Shown: one piece after another, positions 29,976 through 39,313 of the stretch
Layout: every line of letters begins with the position of its first letter
How positions within the stretch are numbered: position 1 is the stretch's first letter
From: Brevundimonas sp.
GTDB lineage: Bacteria > Pseudomonadota > Alphaproteobacteria > Caulobacterales > Caulobacteraceae
NCBI RefSeq assembly: GCF_013912005.1
Contig: NZ_JACESB010000002.1
Coordinates: 62,001 to 126,000, forward strand
DNA: 64,000 nt
Direction of reading: 5' to 3'
Made by a program: the position numbers and the translations under genes
Notes under the pieces: generated by a model
What the model was told of the DNA's origin: nothing
The model's input: only the letters and a program-made list of their open reading frames with translations
The model's database searches: none

Positions 29976-30072
29976 AGGTTCCAGGTGCTGGGGGCCAGGT
30001 TCTGGAGGAATGGCGCCGACGCCGGGCGCAACGCGCCTTCCCCTGGCGCCTGGCCCCCAGCACCTGGAACCT
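29976..30072. repeat. Long inverted repeat with perfect 24-bp arms
   Basis: The arms 29976-29999 and 30049-30072 are exact reverse complements, separated by 49 bases. Pairing can extend outward with one mismatch. The right arm overlaps the last codons and stop of the deacetylase gene, and the left arm ends five bases before the rppH ATG. The CCTGG/CCAGG-rich sequence resembles interspersed repeats rather than a simple terminator. Confidence 0.8.
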
Positions 30073-31258
30073 ACCGCCCCGGCCGCTGGGTCATCGCCGA
30101 CGCCGGCGCCAGCTGCAGGCCGCGGGCGTCGAGGCCGGCGGTCCAGCGGGCCACCGCCTCGACCGTCACCGGATAGCTGAAGCCCGAGCCCATGGCCTGG
30201 CCGCGGGCCTTCGCCAGGGCCTCCAGCGCGGCCAGCTGGCCGACGATCGCCGTGGGGGTCTGCTGCTCGTCGATGATCCGGCTGGCGCTGGCCCGGGCCC
30301 AGGCCCCGCGGCTGTTGCTCATCGAGCCGTCGTCGAGGAAGGCGATGCCGTGGCGGCGCAGCAGGGCGGTGAAGGCCGTCATACCGGCTTCGGACGTCGC
30401 GAAGCGGTCGCCGAGATAGTTGGTGACGCCGAAGTAGCCGGTGGCGCGGCCCAGCAGCCAGCCCAGCTTCGCCTCGATCTCGGCGGGCTCGGCCGAGGCC
30501 AGCAGGGTGTAGGGGCCGGGGTCGTTGGCCGGATAGCCGGTCGGCTCCATCGGGATCTCGATCATCACCTCATGGCCCTGGGCGCGGGCCAGGTCGATCC
30601 AGCCCTGCAGGCCCTCGGCGTAGGGCACGAAGGACAGGGTGACCTCCGCCGGCAGGCGCTCGATCGCCGCCCGGGTGGTGGTGGCGTTCAGACCGAGGCC
30701 GCCGACGACCACGGCTACGCGCGGCCGGCCGTCCGGACGGAAGGGGCGGGCGTAGGCCTGGGCCGGCACCCGGCCGTCCGGGGCGATGCGGGGCAGGGGG
30801 CCGTCCGGTCCCGGCTGGTGCAGGCCGGCGATGGGCGCCGGCGGCAGGGGCCGGGCCGCGACGCGCGGGGCGGTCACCGGCGCGCCGTCTCCGGACACGG
30901 TGGCCCCGTCGGGCAGGGTGATGACCGCCTCGCCCATCAGCGCCGGGTCGGTCTCTCCGGTCAGGTCGGCGTACAGGCCGCCGGCCATGGAGAAGGCCTC
31001 CAGCCCCGTGGGCGGCGGCGCGGCGGCGGCCGCCTCGCGCTTGAGGGCGATGCGCGCCGACGGGGCGCCGGCGCGGGGGTCGCCGAGGACGGTGACGAAC
31101 AGGGCGGCGGCGCCGAGCAGCAGCAGGCCCGCCCCGGCCACGGCGACCGGCGGTTTGCGGAGCAGGCGAAGGGCCGGGGCCAGCCGGTCGCGCAGGGCGA
31201 CCCGGGCGGGCGGCGTTCCGGCGGTGGCGGCGAGAACGGACTGGCGCTTTGCGAACAT
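30071..31258 (-). CDS. Divergent polysaccharide deacetylase-family protein (YibQ-like)
   Basis: The ATG at 31258 gives 395 residues; a longer frame to 31306 is less likely. One membrane helix lies near residues 37-58 (VAVAGAGLLLLGAAALFVTVL). A Pro-rich periplasmic linker and the catalytic-like domain follow: RVAVVVGGLGLNATTTRAAIERLPAEVTLSFVPYAEGLQGW, GHEVMIEIPMEP and IAFLDDGSMSNS. This family keeps the NodB fold but lacks a typical zinc site. It often sits behind envC-ctpA genes, as here, and is thought to act in the cell envelope. The stop codon lies in the inverted repeat. Confidence 0.88.
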   Translation of the reverse strand: MFAKRQSVLAATAGTPPARVALRDRLAPALRLLRKPPVAVAGAGLLLLGAAALFVTVLGDPRAGAPSARIALKREAAAAAPPPTGLEAFSMAGGLYADLTGETDPALMGEAVITLPDGATVSGDGAPVTAPRVAARPLPPAPIAGLHQPGPDGPLPRIAPDGRVPAQAYARPFRPDGRPRVAVVVGGLGLNATTTRAAIERLPAEVTLSFVPYAEGLQGWIDLARAQGHEVMIEIPMEPTGYPANDPGPYTLLASAEPAEIEAKLGWLLGRATGYFGVTNYLGDRFATSEAGMTAFTALLRRHGIAFLDDGSMSNSRGAWARASASRIIDEQQTPTAIVGQLAALEALAKARGQAMGSGFSYPVTVEAVARWTAGLDARGLQLAPASAMTQRPGR

Positions 31259-31364
31259 GGACCGTGCGGACGCTTCAGGCGGGCCCGCGCAGGCGGACCC
31301 CTTCAACGCTCACCTTGCCCGCGCCCGGTTAAGAAAGCCTAACGCGGCGTTAGCCATGCGCCGG

Positions 31365-32735
31365 TCAGTTCGGCGGCGGGGCCTCGGTCTCCGTGGCGGC
31401 CATCTCGGACCCGGGCGGCGTCACCACGATCCCCTCCGGCGCGGCCGCCAGCCGGGTCAGCTCCCCGCCGGCGCGCAGCACGTCGAAGGCCCGCTCCAGC
31501 TGGTAGTCCTTGTCGGCGTCATAAGCCTCTCCGGGCGCCTCGCGCGGGGTGTGCGCGCCCTTGCGCTCGGCCCCGATCGAGGAGTCGAGGGCGGTGGCGT
31601 AGGCGGCCTCGGAGTAGATGAAGCTGGAGCGCGAGACGATCCGCGCCTCGGCGGCCGAACGCGCCACCTCGAGGTCGGGCTCGATGCCGATCTTCTGGAT
31701 CGAGCTGCCCGAGGGCGTGTAGTAGCGCGCCGTGGTGATCGACAGGGCGCCGTCGGCGCCGCCGCGGAGCGGAATGACCGTCTGCACCGAGCCCTTGCCG
31801 AAGCTGGTCAGGCCGACGATCGTCGCCCGCTCGTGGTCCTTGAGGGCGCCGGCCACGATCTCGGACGCCGAGGCCGAGCCGTAGTTGATCAGCACCACCA
31901 CCGGCGCGCCGCCGGTCAGGTCGCCCGGGCGGGCGAAGTAGTGCTGGATCTGCTCGGGCTTGCGGCCCCGCTGGCTGACGATCTCGCCGCGTTCGAGGAA
32001 GGCGTCCGAGACGGCGATGGCGGCGTCCAGCAGACCGCCGCCGTTGTTGCGCAGGTCCAGCACCCAGCCCTTGATGGCGGGGTTCTCGCCCTTCAGTCGG
32101 GCGATGGTCTCCTCCAGCTCGCGCCCGGTGTTCTCGTTGAAGGTGGAGACGCGCAGGTAGCCGAACTCGCCTTCGACCCGGCCGGAGACGGACTCGATCT
32201 TGATCACCTCGCGGGTCAGGACGACCTCGCGCGGCTCCTCGCCGTCGCGCAGGAAGGTGACGTTGACCGAGGTGCCGACGGCGCCGCGCAGCTTCTCCGA
32301 CACCTGGCTGACCGTCAGGCCCGAGGCGCTCTGGCCGTCGATGGCGGAAATGACGTCGCCCGCCTGCACCCCGGCGCGGGCGGCGGGACCGCCGTCCATC
32401 GGCGAAATGATCTTCACCAGCCCGCCCTCGGCGGTGATGGTCAGTCCGACCCCGGAGTACTGGCCCTCGGTGCGTTCGCGCAGTTCGCTGTAGTCCGTCG
32501 GCGGCAGATAGTTGGAGTGGGGGTCCAGCGCCCCCATCATCCCCTGCAGCGCCGCCTCGATCAGCTTCTTGTCGTCCACCGGCACGACGTAGGCCTGCTC
32601 GACGATGCCCAGCACGTCGCCGAACAGGCCGATCATGCGGAACGCCTCGTTCCGCGGGCTCTGCCCGGCGGCGGTGGCGGCCCCCAGTCCGACCACGGTG
32701 GCCGCGGCGGCGCCGATCATCAGCAGCTTGCGCAT
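31365..32735 (-). CDS. Carboxy-terminal processing protease, S41 family
   Basis: The ATG at 32735 gives 456 residues with a signal or anchor sequence (MRKLLMIGAAAATVVGLGAATAAG). Domains in order are an N-terminal helix pair (DPHSNYLPP), a PDZ domain (SGVGLTITAEGGLVKIISPMDGGPAARAGVQAGDVISAID) and the S41 core. The core has catalytic Ser in NYGSASASEI and Lys in TSFGKGSVQT. It processes periplasmic or envelope proteins. Its place between the EnvC-like and deacetylase genes is conserved in alphaproteobacteria, suggesting a link to peptidoglycan hydrolase control. Confidence 0.95.
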   Translation of the reverse strand: MRKLLMIGAAAATVVGLGAATAAGQSPRNEAFRMIGLFGDVLGIVEQAYVVPVDDKKLIEAALQGMMGALDPHSNYLPPTDYSELRERTEGQYSGVGLTITAEGGLVKIISPMDGGPAARAGVQAGDVISAIDGQSASGLTVSQVSEKLRGAVGTSVNVTFLRDGEEPREVVLTREVIKIESVSGRVEGEFGYLRVSTFNENTGRELEETIARLKGENPAIKGWVLDLRNNGGGLLDAAIAVSDAFLERGEIVSQRGRKPEQIQHYFARPGDLTGGAPVVVLINYGSASASEIVAGALKDHERATIVGLTSFGKGSVQTVIPLRGGADGALSITTARYYTPSGSSIQKIGIEPDLEVARSAAEARIVSRSSFIYSEAAYATALDSSIGAERKGAHTPREAPGEAYDADKDYQLERAFDVLRAGGELTRLAAAPEGIVVTPPGSEMAATETEAPPPN

Positions 32736-32859
32736 TCGTATTCTTCTCTCCGGCCGGAACCCGGCCGCATCCATCTAGGCGTCCGGCGGTCCGATTTCGT
32801 GGCCGCCGCGCCGAAAGGGGATAAAATCAGCGTCATCGGGGGTTGGGAAGGGAATTCCC

Positions 32860-33930
32860 CTAGCGCAGCCACGGCGCCGGATCGATCGGGCGCTCCTCGC
32901 GCCGCAGCTCGAAGACGACCTCGCCGTCGCCTGCGGTGCGCCCGACCTTCTGGCCGTCGGTCACCCGGGCGCCGGTCTCGACCGCCACCTCGTCCAGACC
33001 GGCGACGACGGCGCGCCAGCCCGGGCCGAGATCGAGGATCACCACCTGTCCCCAGCCGGACAGGGGGCCGGTCCAGGCCACCCGGCCGGCCGCCGGGGCG
33101 CGCGCCTCCAGGTCGTCGCCGCGCCAGCGCCAGCCGGTCGATCCGCGACCGAACCGCGCCGAGGGCGCCCCGCTGACCGGCGCGGTCAGGCGGCTCCGTC
33201 CGCCCGGGAGGCGGGTCGCCGCGGAAGGCGCGTCCGGCTCCGGCGCCGGGACGTCGGCGCCCAGCGCCCGGAGCTGGCGCTCCAGGGCCGCGGCGGCGCG
33301 CTCGGCCTCCTGCGCCTCGGCCCGCAGCACCGCCTGCAGCGCCGTCTTGCGCGCCGCCAGCCGCTCGATCTCGGCCCGGCGATCGCCGCGGGCGCTCTCG
33401 GTGGTGAACAGCTGCTCGCTGTTCAGCGCCGCGCGCCGGCGGATGCGGGCCAGTTCCGTCTGGCGGTCGACCAGCGCCTGGGCCCGCGTCTGCAGCTCGG
33501 GGGCGACGGCGCGCATCAGGATGCTGGCGCGCACGGTGTCGACGGCGCGGTCGGCGGGGATCAGCAGCGGCGGCGGCGGCCGCCGGCTCAGCGTCTGCAG
33601 GGCGGACAGCAGGCGGGCCTGGCGGCCGCGCGCCTCCGACAGCCGCGCGACCAGCGCCGCCTCCCGCACGCCCAGCTCCCGCAGCCGCGCCCGCTGGGCC
33701 GCGATCAGGGCGTCGTCGGCGTCGACGGCGCTGCGCAGGGACGCCAGCTCCCGCTCCAGCGCGGCGATCTCGGCGGCGGCTTCCGCCGCCCCGGCCCGCA
33801 GACTGCGGGCGCGGGCCCGCTCGTCCCGGAACTCCGCCTGCAGCCGCGCCGGATCTCCGGCCGCCTGCGGCGCGGCGGCGACCGGCAGGGCCGTGGAGAC
33901 GGCGATGAGGGCGAGGACCAGCGGGCGCAT
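32860..33930 (-). CDS. EnvC-like murein hydrolase activator
   Basis: The 356-residue protein has a signal peptide (MRPLVLALIAVSTALPVAAAP), a long coiled coil rich in Ala, Arg and Glu to about residue 220, and a C-terminal LytM/M23 domain (RAPAAGRVAWTGPLSGWGQVVILDLGPGWRAVVAGL). Zinc ligands expected in active M23 enzymes are absent: the HxxxD and HxH positions are not His (RWRGDDLEA and VVFELR). It is therefore a degenerate activator like E. coli EnvC, which switches on amidases at the septum. Its start overlaps the rlmH stop by one base. Confidence 0.9.
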   Translation of the reverse strand: MRPLVLALIAVSTALPVAAAPQAAGDPARLQAEFRDERARARSLRAGAAEAAAEIAALERELASLRSAVDADDALIAAQRARLRELGVREAALVARLSEARGRQARLLSALQTLSRRPPPPLLIPADRAVDTVRASILMRAVAPELQTRAQALVDRQTELARIRRRAALNSEQLFTTESARGDRRAEIERLAARKTALQAVLRAEAQEAERAAAALERQLRALGADVPAPEPDAPSAATRLPGGRSRLTAPVSGAPSARFGRGSTGWRWRGDDLEARAPAAGRVAWTGPLSGWGQVVILDLGPGWRAVVAGLDEVAVETGARVTDGQKVGRTAGDGEVVFELRREERPIDPAPWLR

Positions 33931-34394
33931 CAGTCGCGATGATAGGGCGAGCCGGCGAGGATGGTCACGGCGCGATAGATCTGCTCGACCAGCATGGCCC
34001 GGGCGAGGGCGTGCGGCCAGGTCTGGGGGCCGAAGGCGAGGGTGGAGGCGGCGGCGGCGCGGACGCTGTCGTCGAGGCCGTCCGCCCCCCCGACGGCGAA
34101 CACCAGCCGGCGCTCGCCGCCGTCGCGAAGGCCGGCGATATGGCTGGCGAAGGCGCGGCTGGAATATGTCTTGCCGCGTTCGTCGCAGGCGATCAGGTGG
34201 GCGCCCTCGGCGGCCTTCAGGATCAGCTCCGCTTCGGGGGCCTTGCCGGGCTTGCGCGGCTCGAGGTCGATCAGCTCCACCGGGCCCAGGCCCAGCGCCC
34301 GCCCGGCGAGGGTGGCGCGCCCGGCCCAGTCGGCGGCGAGCTGCGCCTCCGGTCCCCGCCCCGGCTTGCCGATGGCGACGACGCCAAGCTTCAT
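33930..34394 (-). CDS. rlmH: 23S rRNA pseudouridine-1915 N3-methyltransferase
   Basis: The 154-residue SPOUT methyltransferase has the knot and SAM-binding segments LVFAVGGADGLDDSVR and LARAMLVEQIYRAVTILAGSPYHRD at the C-terminus. It modifies position 1915 in helix 69 of 23S rRNA. The rsfS-rlmH order is typical. It is coupled to the EnvC-like gene by an overlapping stop and start. Confidence 0.94.
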   Translation of the reverse strand: MKLGVVAIGKPGRGPEAQLAADWAGRATLAGRALGLGPVELIDLEPRKPGKAPEAELILKAAEGAHLIACDERGKTYSSRAFASHIAGLRDGGERRLVFAVGGADGLDDSVRAAAASTLAFGPQTWPHALARAMLVEQIYRAVTILAGSPYHRD

Positions 34395-34404
34395 CGGTCC
34401 GGCG

Positions 34405-34809
34405 TCAGGCGCGCGCGGCGCCGCGGTGGCCGCTGTCGACCGACCAGATCTTCTCGATGTTGTAGAAGGCGCGCACTTCCGGTCGGAACAGGTGGACGAT
34501 CACGTCGCCGGCGTCGAGCAGGACCCAGTCGCAGTGCGGCAGGCCCTCGACCTTCACCTTGCCCAGACCGTGGTCCTTGAACAGGCGCTGCAGGTGGTCG
34601 GCCAGGGCGCCGACGTGGCGGTGCGAGCGGCCGGACGCCACGATCATGGCGTCGGACATCGGGCTCTTGCCGCGCAGGTCGATCAGGACGATGTCCTGCG
34701 CCTTGTCGTCGTCGAGCTTCGAGAGGATGGCCTGTTCGAGGTCGGTCGAGCCGACCGGGAGGGGAGCCTGCGGACCGTCTTCGGTGCGGATGGGCGCGAT
34801 CGGGTCCAT
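34405..34809 (-). CDS. rsfS: Ribosome silencing factor
   Basis: The 134-residue protein has the RsfS/Iojap domain: LEQAILSKLDDDKAQDIVLIDLRGKSPMSDAMIVASGRSHRHVGALADHL, then VEGLPHCDWVLLDAGDVIVHLFRPEVRAFYNIEKIW. It binds ribosomal protein L14 and blocks subunit joining under starvation. An acidic or Pro-rich N-terminus of about 20 residues precedes the domain. It lies between nadD and rlmH. Confidence 0.95.
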   Translation of the reverse strand: MDPIAPIRTEDGPQAPLPVGSTDLEQAILSKLDDDKAQDIVLIDLRGKSPMSDAMIVASGRSHRHVGALADHLQRLFKDHGLGKVKVEGLPHCDWVLLDAGDVIVHLFRPEVRAFYNIEKIWSVDSGHRGAARA

Positions 34810-34907
34810 CTCGTGCGCCGTGTTGGAAACGGCGTCGTCTTGCGCGTCATACGCGGGCGAGGGGGTCAGCGGAGAGCTCCGGAAGGGTTACGAAAGACGT
34901 CAGCCTA

Positions 34908-35627
34908 TCACGAACCGGCCCGCGCGTCACCGGTTCCCGCCGCGGCGGCGGCGCGCAGGGCGGTTGACGACCGCGGGTTGAGGGGCGCCGACAGCCACGC
35001 CCAGGCCGGGGCCGGCGTCTCCGGCAGGGATCGCGCGCGATGTTCGGGGACGCGCGCCCGGGCGAAGCGCTCGGCGGCCGGGGCGGTGCGGCTCTCCAGC
35101 AGCGAGCCCGGCCGGGCGATCACCGCCACCGGCATCAGCCGCATGATGTCGGTCCAGCCCCGCCAGCGGTGGAAGCTGGCCAGGTTGTCCGAGCCCATCA
35201 GCCAGACGAAGCGCACGCCGGGGTGGCGATCCACGAGCGCGCGCAGGGTCTCGACGGTCCAGCTGGTGCCGATCCGGGTCTCCACGTCCGAGACGATCAT
35301 CGACGGCCCGTGCGCCGCCAGCCGCGCCGCCCGTGCGGCCGAGGCCATGCGTTCGGCCAGCGGCGCGCTGTCGCGGGCGTCCTTGAGCGGATTCTGCGGC
35401 GAGACCAGCCAGACCACCCGGTCCAGGTCGAGACGCCGCATCGCCGTCTCGGCGACATGGGCGTGGCCGTCGTGGGCGGGGTTGAAGGAGCCGCCGAACA
35501 GCCCGACCCGCATGCCCGGCCGCAGATCCAGCCCGTCGCGCAGCGCTCCCCGGCGGGGGCCGAAGGCGCGGGGCGCGGGACCGGCGTGGAAGAAGGGCAA
35601 GACGCGCTCGCGAGGACTTATGCTCAC
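34908..35627 (-). CDS. nadD: Nicotinate-nucleotide adenylyltransferase
   Basis: The enzyme makes deamido-NAD from nicotinate mononucleotide and ATP. The nucleotidyltransferase motif GLFGGSFNPAHDGH and the terminal PRSSTALRA are both present, with VWLVSPQNPLK and FVWLMGSDNLASFHRW between them. The GTG at 35627 gives 239 residues. A Met 38 codons in, at [10 protein letters not shown], would give a more standard length, so the N-terminal extension is uncertain. It precedes rsfS with a 98-bp gap. Confidence 0.93.
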   Translation of the reverse strand: MSISPRERVLPFFHAGPAPRAFGPRRGALRDGLDLRPGMRVGLFGGSFNPAHDGHAHVAETAMRRLDLDRVVWLVSPQNPLKDARDSAPLAERMASAARAARLAAHGPSMIVSDVETRIGTSWTVETLRALVDRHPGVRFVWLMGSDNLASFHRWRGWTDIMRLMPVAVIARPGSLLESRTAPAAERFARARVPEHRARSLPETPAPAWAWLSAPLNPRSSTALRAAAAAGTGDARAGS

Positions 35628-35666
35628 CAGCGCCCTAACACGGGCGAACGGCGCTGTCGCCGCCGA

Positions 35667-35855
35667 TCAGCCGGGCTGTCGCTTGAAGGTGTCGCCCACC
35701 TCGGTGGCGTCCGGCCCGTCGGGACCGGCGCTCCGCCTCTCCCGCTCGCCGGTGCGCTTCACCGCCGCGTCGGAGGTCGAGGCGTCCGGCTTGCCCAGCG
35801 GAATGGCGCCGTTCCCGTCGCGTCCGTCGGTCTGGATCGGCATGTCGTCGGCCAT
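35667..35855 (-). CDS. Small hydrophilic hypothetical protein
   Basis: I recognise no family. The 62-residue product (MADDMPIQTDGRDGNGAIPLGKPDASTSDAAVKR...) has no signal peptide or membrane helix, is charged and Gly/Asp-rich, and is probably disordered. AAGGAG precedes the ATG at good spacing, and codon use fits the region. It lies between obgE and nadD on the same strand. It may be a small stress or accessory protein, or a spurious frame. Confidence 0.5.
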   Translation of the reverse strand: MADDMPIQTDGRDGNGAIPLGKPDASTSDAAVKRTGERERRSAGPDGPDATEVGDTFKRQPG

Positions 35856-35902
35856 GGAAAGCTCCTTCGCGGACGTAAGGAGCGGGGCGCGGCGTGGGTT
35901 CC

Positions 35903-36991
<1,089 letters not shown>

Positions 36992-37000
36992 TTACAGGCC

Positions 37001-37075
37001 GGGAGGGATGAGGGATCAGGGATGAGGGATGAAGAGGAGCGCGCGTCCCTCTTCCCTCATCCCTCTTCCCTCATC
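37001..37075. repeat. Imperfect inverted repeat of GGGATGAGGGAT units
   Basis: The left half carries three GGGAT(G/C)AGGGAT-like units, and the right half carries the complementary TCCCTCAT units, separated by about 10 bases. It fills the gap between ald and obgE, both on the minus strand. It could end ald transcription but lacks a U run. The tandem units look like an interspersed repeat. Confidence 0.65.
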
Positions 37076-37082
37076 GCCTGGC

Positions 37083-38201
37083 TCAGCCCTTCGCCCACAC
37101 CCCGAACGGGTCCGACCAGCCCAGCCCCATGGCTTCCGCCACGGCCGGATAGGTGATCTCGCCCTTAAGGACGTTCAGGCCGCGGGCGAGGTGCGGGTTC
37201 TCGCGCAGGGCCTCGAGCCCCTTGTCCGCCAGCGCCAGCCCGAACGGCAGGGTGGCGTTGTTGAGGGCCTCCGAGGAGGTGCGCGGGGCGGCGCCGGGCA
37301 TGTTGGCGACGCAGTAGTGGACCACGCCGTCGATCTCGTAGGTCGGGTCCTCGTGGGTGGTGGCGCGGCTGGTCTCGAAGCAGCCGCCCTGGTCGATGGC
37401 GACGTCGACCAGCACCGAGCCGTTCTTCATCGCCTTCAGGTCCTCGCGCTTGATCAACTTGGGCGCGGCGGCGCCCGGCACCAGCACGGCGCCGATGATC
37501 ACGTCGGCCTTCACCATCTCCTCGTCGATGGCGTTGATCGAGGAGTAGCGGGTGATGACGCGGCCCTGGGTGACCTCGTCGATATAGGCCATGCGCGGGA
37601 TGGAGCGCTCCAGCACCACCACCTCGGCGCCCAGGCCCATGGCCATGCGCGCGGCGTTCAGGCCGACGACGCCCCCGCCCAGCACCAGCACGCGGGCCGG
37701 GGCCACGCCCGGGACGCCGCAGAACAGCAGGCCCATGCCGCCGTTGTGCTTCAGCAGGGTCTCGGCGGCCGAGAAGACGGCGATGCGGCCGGCGACCTCG
37801 GACATCGGCGCCAGCAGCGGCAGGCCGCCGCGGGCGTCGGTGACGGTCTCGTAGGCGATGGCCGCGCACTTCGAGGCGATCAGCCCCTTCGTCTGCTCGG
37901 GATCGGGGGCGAGGTGCAGGTAGGTGAACAGGATCTGGTCCTCGCGGAGCATCTCCCACTCGACCTTCTGGGGCTCCTTGACCTTCACGATCATGTCGTT
38001 GTTGGCGAAGATCTCGGCCGCGGTGGCGACGATCCTGGCCCCCGCCTTCGCATAGTCCTCGTCGGTGAAGCCCGCGCCCAGGCCGGCCCCGCCCTCGACC
38101 GACACCGCGTGGCCGTGGGCCACGTATTCGCGCACCGCCGTCGGCGTCAGGCCGATGCGGTGCTCGTTCTTCTTGATCTCCTTGGGGACGCCGACGCGCA
38201 T
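37083..38201 (-). CDS. ald: Alanine dehydrogenase
   Basis: The 372-residue enzyme interconverts L-alanine and pyruvate with NAD+. It has the N-terminal signature MRVGVPKEIKKNEHRIGLTP, the pyruvate-binding Lys and His in VKVKEP and FTYLHLAPD, the nucleotide motif VLGGGVVGLNAARMAMGLGAEVVVLE and YCVANMPGAAPRTSSEAL. A divergent Lrp/AsnC gene next to ald is the usual arrangement and probably senses alanine. Confidence 0.97.
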   Translation of the reverse strand: MRVGVPKEIKKNEHRIGLTPTAVREYVAHGHAVSVEGGAGLGAGFTDEDYAKAGARIVATAAEIFANNDMIVKVKEPQKVEWEMLREDQILFTYLHLAPDPEQTKGLIASKCAAIAYETVTDARGGLPLLAPMSEVAGRIAVFSAAETLLKHNGGMGLLFCGVPGVAPARVLVLGGGVVGLNAARMAMGLGAEVVVLERSIPRMAYIDEVTQGRVITRYSSINAIDEEMVKADVIIGAVLVPGAAAPKLIKREDLKAMKNGSVLVDVAIDQGGCFETSRATTHEDPTYEIDGVVHYCVANMPGAAPRTSSEALNNATLPFGLALADKGLEALRENPHLARGLNVLKGEITYPAVAEAMGLGWSDPFGVWAKG

Positions 38202-38297
38202 GGGAGTTTCCTCGTCTGATGGGGGCGCGGCCGGCTCTGCGGCCGGCTCGCTTCGCGGCGCAATCTAGCGGTGGTCGATGCGCAGGTTCCTGTTCTT

Positions 38298-38310
38298 TTC
38301 AGCGCCTGAA
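38298..38310. promoter_or_regulatory. Small palindrome in the ald-lrp intergenic region
   Basis: TTCAG-CGC-CTGAA lies 38 bp before the regulator start in the divergent promoter region. It is a possible operator for the Lrp-type protein, but short enough to occur by chance. Confidence 0.3.
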
Positions 38311-38347
38311 GGCCGTACATTCGCAGCTTCTGCCAATGAGGCCGCTC

Positions 38348-38824
38348 GTGAAGACGATTTCCGCCGTCGCCCTCGACGACACCGACCGCAAGATGATCCG
38401 CGCCCTGCAGGCCGACGGCCGCATGACCAACGCCGACCTGGCCAGGGTGGTGAACCTGTCGGAGAGCGCCTGTCTGCGTCGGCTCAGGGCGCTGGAGGCG
38501 GCGGAGGTGATCAGCCGCTACACCGCCATCATCAACGAACGGGCGGTCGGCCTGCCGATCAGCGTCTTCGTCACCGTCACCCTCTCGTCCCAGGCCGAGG
38601 CGGCCCTGACCGCCTTCGAGACCGCCATCGCCGCGGTGCCGGAGGTGGTCGAGTGCTACCTGATGACGGGCGGCTCGGACTATCTGCTGCGTCTGGTGGT
38701 GCGCGACGTCGACGATCTCGAGCGGGTCCACTCGCGGGAGCTGACGCGGATTCCGGGGGTCAGCCGGGTGTCGTCCAGCGTGGCGATGCGGACGGTGGTC
38801 AAGCGGGGCGCGCTGCCGGTGTGA
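38348..38824 (+). CDS. Lrp/AsnC-family transcriptional regulator
   Basis: The GTG at 38348, six bases after GAGG, gives 158 residues; an ATG at 38336 adds four. The N-terminal helix-turn-helix is LDDTDRKMIRALQADGRMTNADLARVVNLSESACLRRLRALEAAEVISRY. The C-terminal RAM ligand domain has VVECYLMTGGSDYLLRLVVRDVDDLERVH. Such proteins bind DNA as octamers and respond to amino acids. Its divergent neighbour ald is the likely target, as with AldR/BkdR-type regulators. Confidence 0.93.
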   Translation: MKTISAVALDDTDRKMIRALQADGRMTNADLARVVNLSESACLRRLRALEAAEVISRYTAIINERAVGLPISVFVTVTLSSQAEAALTAFETAIAAVPEVVECYLMTGGSDYLLRLVVRDVDDLERVHSRELTRIPGVSRVSSSVAMRTVVKRGALPV

Positions 38825-38908
38825 GGCGAGCCCGAAGGGCGCCCGCCCGTCTGGATTGAAGGTGTTTGACACCAGGCGGCCGCAAGGCGCTCAATCGACC
38901 TCGTGGGT

Positions 38909-39310
38909 ATGAACGAGAACATCGCCGCCTGGACCGATCGCGAGCCGACGCTCGACGAAGAACTGCGGGCCTTGGGCGAGGAGGATGTCGTCGAGATGGG
39001 GTACCTGCCTCCCGAGTGGACGGGCGTGTTCGCGCACGTGTTCATCTCGACGGCCCTCGGCCAGCATGGCCCCCGCATCAAGCTGTACGTTCGCAAGGGC
39101 CGGCATCAGCCGAGCGCCTCGATTTCGATCGGGCCGCAGCCGAGAATTCTCGCCAGCAGCCTGGATGATCGCGACCTGAAGCGCATCTCCCCCAAGGCGC
39201 TGGAGTGGGTGGCCCTGAACCACGAGGCGTTGACCCGGTTCTGGTTCGAAGGCGACGACATGGACATTCCGGACATCGCCGAATTCGGCAGCCGGCTGAA
39301 GAAGGTCTGA
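38909..39310 (+). CDS. Conserved hypothetical cytosolic protein
   Basis: I cannot name the family. The 133-residue protein has an acidic N-terminus (WTDREPTLDEELRALGEEDVVEMGYLPPEWTG), a strand pair (RIKLYVRKGRHQPSASISIGPQP) and an ending of DLKRISPKALEWVALNHEALTRFWFEGDDMDIPDIAEFGSRLKKV. The KAxEWVxLNHEALxxFW stretch resembles small proteins often seen beside toxin-antitoxin loci, but no partner gene is visible. It follows the Lrp regulator by 84 bp and is convergent with gabD. Confidence 0.65.
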   Translation: MNENIAAWTDREPTLDEELRALGEEDVVEMGYLPPEWTGVFAHVFISTALGQHGPRIKLYVRKGRHQPSASISIGPQPRILASSLDDRDLKRISPKALEWVALNHEALTRFWFEGDDMDIPDIAEFGSRLKKV

Positions 39311-39313
39311 GCC

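Noticed and set aside
35877-35902. GGAAC-N17-CCTT upstream of the 62-residue protein gene
   Set aside because: The -10 box lacks the conserved GTT and spacing is at the limit, so I did not call it an EcfG promoter.
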